NCBI GenBank assembly: GCA_021292105.1
Contig: CM037865.1
Span: 67,018,630-67,082,629, forward strand
DNA: 64,000 nt
From: Anadara kagoshimensis
Lineage: Eukaryota > Mollusca > Bivalvia > Arcoida > Arcidae
Direction: 5' to 3'
In this document: positions 59,541 to 64,000 of the stretch, in pieces
How positions within the stretch are numbered: the stretch's first letter is position 1
How the letters are laid out: every line of letters starts with the position of its first letter
The notes under the pieces: generated by a model
Seen by the model: only the letters and a program-made list of their open reading frames with translations
Database searches by the model: none
What the model was told of the DNA's origin: nothing
Program-made: the position numbers and the translations under genes

Positions 59541-60530
59541 CAGGTTGTCAGAATGGAGTGTCCTCTTTTTGTGAAATGCCAACTCAGTGCCCTTATATTT
59601 TCTATGACTCATTATCAGTCATAACAATATCATGGCTTTTATCTTTGTTTCAACAATTTTAAAATGATAAGTGGCCAATGTTCTAAAATTTTTGAAAGTG
59701 TTTTTTTACACAGTTTTCTTTTTGAAAGGAAATGACCAGCCAATGGTAATTTCGGCTACCATGAATAAAAACAAAGATTTATTGACCATTTCTGGGGTTT
59801 CAACATTGGCATGGCTTTCAGGACTGGGGTCATCATATATGTTCTGCCTGTCCGGTTTATAATCCGACACCCACATGTTCACTATTGCCTATCAAGGGAC
59901 ATCTTTCTCTTGTGCTGCTTTCATATCAGTATGGATAGCCCTAGGTGCTTAATAGTTCTTGTGCAAACATTGGATCCTGCTCTTTCATCATTTTTCACAT
60001 TTGCCAAGTCACTAGCCTTATTTACTTTGGAGTAATACCTTGTTGATATTAACTTACAAAATGACACTGGTCTTTTGATACACGAATTTAAATAGTCATG
60101 AAATAGAAGGGTTAAAAAGGGACATCGGCGCTAATCTCCTTTAACAGAAGGCTCACGACATATCATTCAGCCTTCGTACTTCTTACCAGGTTAATAAAAC
60201 CAATACAGTGTTGCTTTTGCTATTGTTAAATATCAAACTAACTTTACAACAACATTTTGCAATGCAAGTTCACCTTTTTAGCAAAAAAGTCAGCTTAGAG
60301 TTGCTTGGTGATGACTTAGCACCTCTAAATAGGTTTTGAAGGCTAGTGGAGTCAAATTTACTTGGCTTTTCCTTTTGCTAATTTGTGTATTTGGCCATTG
60401 TTTCAAAAAGTATTATAAATAGATAAAACACCAAGTTGAAAAACAATCAACATTCCAAGATCCATCTCCGTAGCAAATTTTGTATATGATAATCGGAGAA
60501 GGTTTGTTGCCCCTAAAATCTTCTAAATGT
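59541..60530. other. Copy B-specific stretch, no gene seen
   Basis: ORFs at 59671-59862 and 59811-60035 overlap in different frames and show no domain. The stretch has no counterpart in copy A. Its right part probably belongs to the repeat whose end is at 60535-60570. Confidence 0.4.
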
Positions 60531-60572
60531 TTTCAGGTGAGCAATAAGGTCCATAGGCCTTTTGTTTAAATG
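60531..60572 (-). mobile_element. End of the AAGAGGCCCATGGGCC repeat family, inverted
   Basis: TTCAGGTGAGCAATAAGGTC then CATAGGCCTTTTGTTT is the inverse of the left end of the element at 5789. The rest of the element is not recognisable. Confidence 0.6.
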
Positions 60573-61737
60573 TTCTGCTAATTTACACCCAAGTAAGATA
60601 TATGTGAAAATGTTACAATCTTTGATTAACAGTGGTTTCTTGCTACTGAAACAACTTCTATATCAACTTTAATGCAAAAAAGCAGTTTGATTTTTGCGGT
60701 CATTTTGTATTAAAATTTTGACCTACTTAGAGCAATTTTTTAGCTTGGTATCCGCCATTTTCAGAATCAGCACACCCAAATTAGGTAAGAAGATTATATG
60801 GTTTGCTTTTACTAAAAATGCTTCTTCCTCTTTAAAACGACATCTTTTCTGAAAATGTGCCTAGTCTATAACCAACAGTAACTACAATTTATATGCTTCA
60901 AAATAAAAGCGGACAGAAACATTTTAATCTACAGAGACGATACATAATTTTTAATAGCGATCAAATAAATGAATAGGTTAGCTGTTACTATAGTGATTAA
61001 AATCTGTTACCAGACTGCTATTTCCAGTCAAATTAAATTACAGAATTGTAAAGGCTTAAGATGTCATAGAACCAGATTTATGAATTGTATTTCTTTACAT
61101 AATATATAATCTCCTTTTGTGATACGTTTACCTTATTTTTAATCAATTTGTTGTGTCTGTTTATTGTGATTGTGTTTTTCTTTATTTGACGTTATTGCAT
61201 ATCTATGTATGATTTAATCTTTATACAGACACATTAGTGTCGTATGATCGTTTCTATATATAACAGATAAAGAATATAAGTTCTTCGCACAAGGCTACAT
61301 GCAAATTATAAGTGGGTTTTTTTTCATTTTTTTTCGGTTTAGTAAAGTAAAATATTAGACGGAATTATGACACGATACTGTATCAGTCTATGCATCGACA
61401 CAGGTTAAGCAAAATTACCAATGATTTTATATTTTGTTCAAGTTTCCTTTCTTTTCTTTTCTTTTTTAATCACCATTGCGTATAGTTTGCTTATTTCAAT
61501 GAACTCAAATCAGTGGTCTGACCTGGAATTACTGCGACCTGAACTATTTCTGCAGCCAAACCCATTTTATTTTCGTCATTATATACTTAAATGACGTCAC
61601 AGTATATATGGAATGTTTTTACCCTAACGGCCCATACGTCCTACAAACAAACACAAAAATAAACAAAACACAAACTAATCCATGTTCGAAGCAAAGTAAA
61701 AACTTTGGATCTGACAAGTTAAATTAGACATGTGAAC

Positions 61738-61795
61738 TTCCACCAGGGAAGTGAGGCGGGGTGCTCCGGAAGGGTAAACACCTCCTGTTAGGAAC
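61738..61795 (+). repeat. Copy 4 of the GGAAGTGAGG...TCCGGAA motif
   Basis: Nearly identical to 41645-41702, as expected from the segmental duplication (GAACTTCCACCAGGGAAGTG, GCGGGGTGCTCCGGAAGGG). Confidence 0.65.
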
Positions 61796-62158
61796 AAACA
61801 AATAAATAAATATGAATGTATCCTTAGGTTACGTTTTAATGCGGAGAGTATTCAGTTAGTGAGTTTATAGTTGAAGATTGAACGAGGTCCTCCTAATAAT
61901 GCCACTTCGGGCTAATATAAGCCGTGATATCATTTATTTATTTCCTCAATACTGAGTTCATGATAATAAATATAACTTAACTAATATTTAACTTTGTTGA
62001 GAGTAAAAGTATATGCAAAATATGAGGGGGAAACATATTAGTCATCACGTGTTAATTTGTTGAAAATTCATTAGATAAATACACAATACTATTTTATGTA
62101 AAAACCATCTGTCCTTGATGTCATATACCGTTTTTTAATGTAACATAAAATACAATAA

Positions 62159-62396
62159 AAATGGTATATGCAATTAACAATGATTAGCAACTATACTTAA
62201 GAAATAATCAACATTTACCCGTGGTATATCGTCCATAATATATATATATATCACGAGGTGGCTGTGCCACCGAGTGATATATTAACCGCATGTTAACGAC
62301 GGGTTAATGTTGATCATTCCAATTCTTACACGACTTAGATAAAACTGTTTGCAATAAACATTGCGAACTTTTTCCTCGGAAGTACATTTTACTATC
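62159..62396. mobile_element. Foldback MITE inserted in copy B
   Basis: Copy A reads continuously ATACAATAATATTTGCAAAA, while copy B is interrupted here. Inside, AATCAACATTTACCCGT (62206) and ACGGGTTAATGTTGATCATT (62299-62318) are inverted, and TCACGAGGTGGCTGTGCCAC at the centre folds on itself with its continuation CGAGTGATAT. It is non-coding. Confidence 0.75.
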
Positions 62397-62570
62397 TATT
62401 TGCAAAAAGGCCCATTGTTACAATTCGGCTGTTGAGATTACCTCCATTGAAATAAAAAAAATTATGAATGAAAATTACGTCACAACCATTGTTCGCGACA
62501 CGTAGCATGACGTCATAAGATAAGCAAGGGAGTACGTTATTAAAACAGCGATGGTTAAGTCGTTTAATAA

Positions 62571-62785
62571 ACCACGGCTGGCTTTCTTCGTGTTTCATAT
62601 GAAAGAAAACGCAGATCATGTTAGAATTATGTATAGTCCCTGACACGAGGGACTATAGTTTTTATTTTTAGACGTTATTATTGAGATTTATTGCAGTTTT
62701 AATATGTTGAATTTTTTTTTATTGCTTATAACAGTTAGAAATCAAAGATGTTGAATACAATTAAAACAAAGACATATGGTATCTA
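62571..62785. other. Short intergenic stretch with a hairpin
   Basis: TATAGTCCCT and AGGGACTATA (62632-62657) form a 10-bp stem with a 6-base loop. No gene was seen. Confidence 0.5.
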
Positions 62786-62934
62786 AATCTATTATGGACC
62801 TCTCCCTCGGGAACATTTTTCTTATAGTGCTGTCTGGAGGGGGTACAGTGACCTCACTTATGCGCTCGGACACTATACCTCTCCAGACAACACTTTAAGA
62901 GAACAGTTCCCTCGGGAGAGGTTCATAATGGATT
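62786..62934. mobile_element. 149-bp foldback element, arms about 64 bp
   Basis: AATCTATTATGGACCTCTCC with CTCGGGAAC on the left is matched inversely by GTTCCCTCGGGAGAGGTTCA and TAATGGATT on the right. Inner parts TGCTGTCTGGAG and CTCCAGACAACA also pair. Almost the whole element folds, with only a short central loop. Confidence 0.8.
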
Positions 62935-63717
62935 AATACATTATCGGTTTGAGTTCAATCAGACATAAACGCTATGAGGCAAGTCTGTGGTGCACTACAG
63001 AGGCTCCTCTGAGATATATGAAAATGAAAAAGAATTTCTTCCCGGTTTCAATGTTTATAAAAAAGCTAACGGTCTATCAAGGATACTGGCCGTATTCTTA
63101 CAAGAGTAAACTCAAGTTAATCTGAAGACGTCGGTTATAACTTAAAGTTTTTATTTTTTCGTCAGTTTTTTTTTTCATTTGAATTTTAATGTCGAAAACG
63201 GAAATTTTCATCGAATTGGTCAACCTGTAATATGTTGTCTACATAAATAAATAACAGAATTACAAGTTCAAAATACATTGTAGATTTATTATTATATTAT
63301 ATTTGTCCTTAACATATATTAGTCTGTATGTGTTAATAAGCACTAATCAATGACTTGGCTATGTATGGTCATTACTCCGGACACTGACCTATTACCTCAT
63401 TAACACACAATGGTCAGTACAAATAATTCGGACACTGACCTCTTGCCTCTTGATTACCTCTGACGTAATTCACATACAGAATGGTAAAACACCAGTGCTA
63501 AAGTTGGTGAGTATATGTATATGTGTTCTTTAAAATCACATTTTATAATTGCTTGGTATTTGTAATGCAATTTTCGCACCTTTTCGGTTTAAAGAGGTGT
63601 CTTTTTTATTTATTCAGCTTGGCCATGGAATATTTTTTTCATATTTTAAACATTTTAAATAATCTATCAAGACAAATAAAGTGGAATAATTTAGCTGCAA
63701 TCGTGCCTACTGTATTT

Positions 63718-63851
63718 AAGGATTGTTTGTCATTTTGTGTAAATTTATTGACTCGAAGTATAACAGCACGATGACGGATAACAAATTGTATAAAACCGCG
63801 TAGCGTACTGTTATACTTCAATAAATTTACACAAAATGACAAACAATCCTT
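63718..63851. mobile_element. 134-bp foldback element, arms about 53 bp
   Basis: AAGGATTGTTTGTCATTTTG with TGTAAATTTATTGA is matched inversely by TCAATAAATTTACACAAAAT and GACAAACAATCCTT. The arms continue through GAAGTATAACAG and CTGTTATACTTC around a loop of about 25 bases. The overlapping ORFs at 63523-63774 and 63639-63842 are artefacts of the inverted arms. Confidence 0.8.
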
Positions 63852-64000
63852 ATAATAACAAACCCTATCGGCGATGTGTAAGACCCTAAATAACGATCAA
63901 ACTTCGAACTACTTAGCGCAATAACTCACCATTTCGAAAACATGACAGGCTAGGGGAGATAACACCTTTCAACAAAAACGAGACGGGGTGGGGGGGGGGG
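63852..64000. other. Right edge, ends in a G run
   Basis: No feature is recognised. The window stops in a run of at least 10 G, so what follows is unknown. Confidence 0.4.

Larger units (their letters stand above)
44985..62570 (+). repeat. Segmental duplication, copy B (expanded)
   Basis: It is collinear with 36480-42370 but about 11.7 kb longer. The growth comes from a longer 42-bp array (45330-50335), a LINE insertion (50364-54446), element X1 (about 55000-56640), a longer hairpin array, element X2 (about 57640-60876) and a MITE (62159-62396). Confidence 0.85.

Noticed and set aside
62392-62646. 84-codon minus-strand ORF as a gene
   Set aside because: The frame overlaps duplicated non-coding sequence, is not kept in copy A at about 42110-42240, and has no recognisable domain.

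Overview
The window is AT-rich animal nuclear DNA with intron-containing genes, many microsatellites and many mobile-element relics. Several dispersed repeats have a style I associate with bivalve molluscs: elements opening with AAGAGGCCCATGGGCC and closing in TCAGGTGAGCTAAAA, satellites rich in GACCTTGACC, and elements bounded by TATACCCCC / GGGGGTATA. A bivalve is therefore the likely source, but the species is not established.

Three host genes can be supported, all on the minus strand. (1) LDLRAP1/ARH, the PTB-domain adaptor for LDL-receptor endocytosis: six coding exons from 7946 down to 219, with the C-terminus beyond the left edge. (2) GTF2E1, the alpha subunit of general transcription factor TFIIE: a complete coding region in four exons, 15366 to 12195, giving 413 codons plus stop. 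(3) A GT10-family alpha-1,3-fucosyltransferase-like type II membrane enzyme: one long coding exon, 31039 to 29774. They have unrelated jobs and are simply neighbours.

The rest is repeat territory. Intron 1 of LDLRAP1 carries an element with an eight-copy, roughly 145-bp tandem array. Just upstream of LDLRAP1 is an element whose inverted ends are themselves arrays of a C-rich 11-bp motif. From 17.9 to 20.1 kb there is a foldback MITE and a 5'-truncated LINE. From 22.3 to 29.1 kb there is a nest: two head-to-tail TIR elements, the second interrupted by a hAT-like MITE and by a 3.47-kb TIR transposon. That transposon carries a decayed protein gene with XPG/PIN-nuclease-like and cysteine-cluster segments. 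It is probably Academ-like and is the most interesting mobile element here. A decayed hAT transposase end lies at 31.6 kb.

From about 36.5 to 62.6 kb the window is a direct segmental duplication. Copy A is about 36.5-42.4 kb and copy B about 45.0-62.6 kb. Both contain a 42-bp minisatellite (about 1.4 kb in A, 5 kb in B) whose unit is a whole number of codons and open on both strands, which explains the long repetitive ORFs. Both also contain a 45-bp minisatellite made of hairpins. Copy B additionally holds an internally deleted LINE with ORF1 and ORF2 remains, whose empty site is preserved in copy A, two related elements with a cysteine-cluster relic, and a foldback MITE. The right end (62.6-63.9 kb) holds further foldback elements and no recognisable gene.
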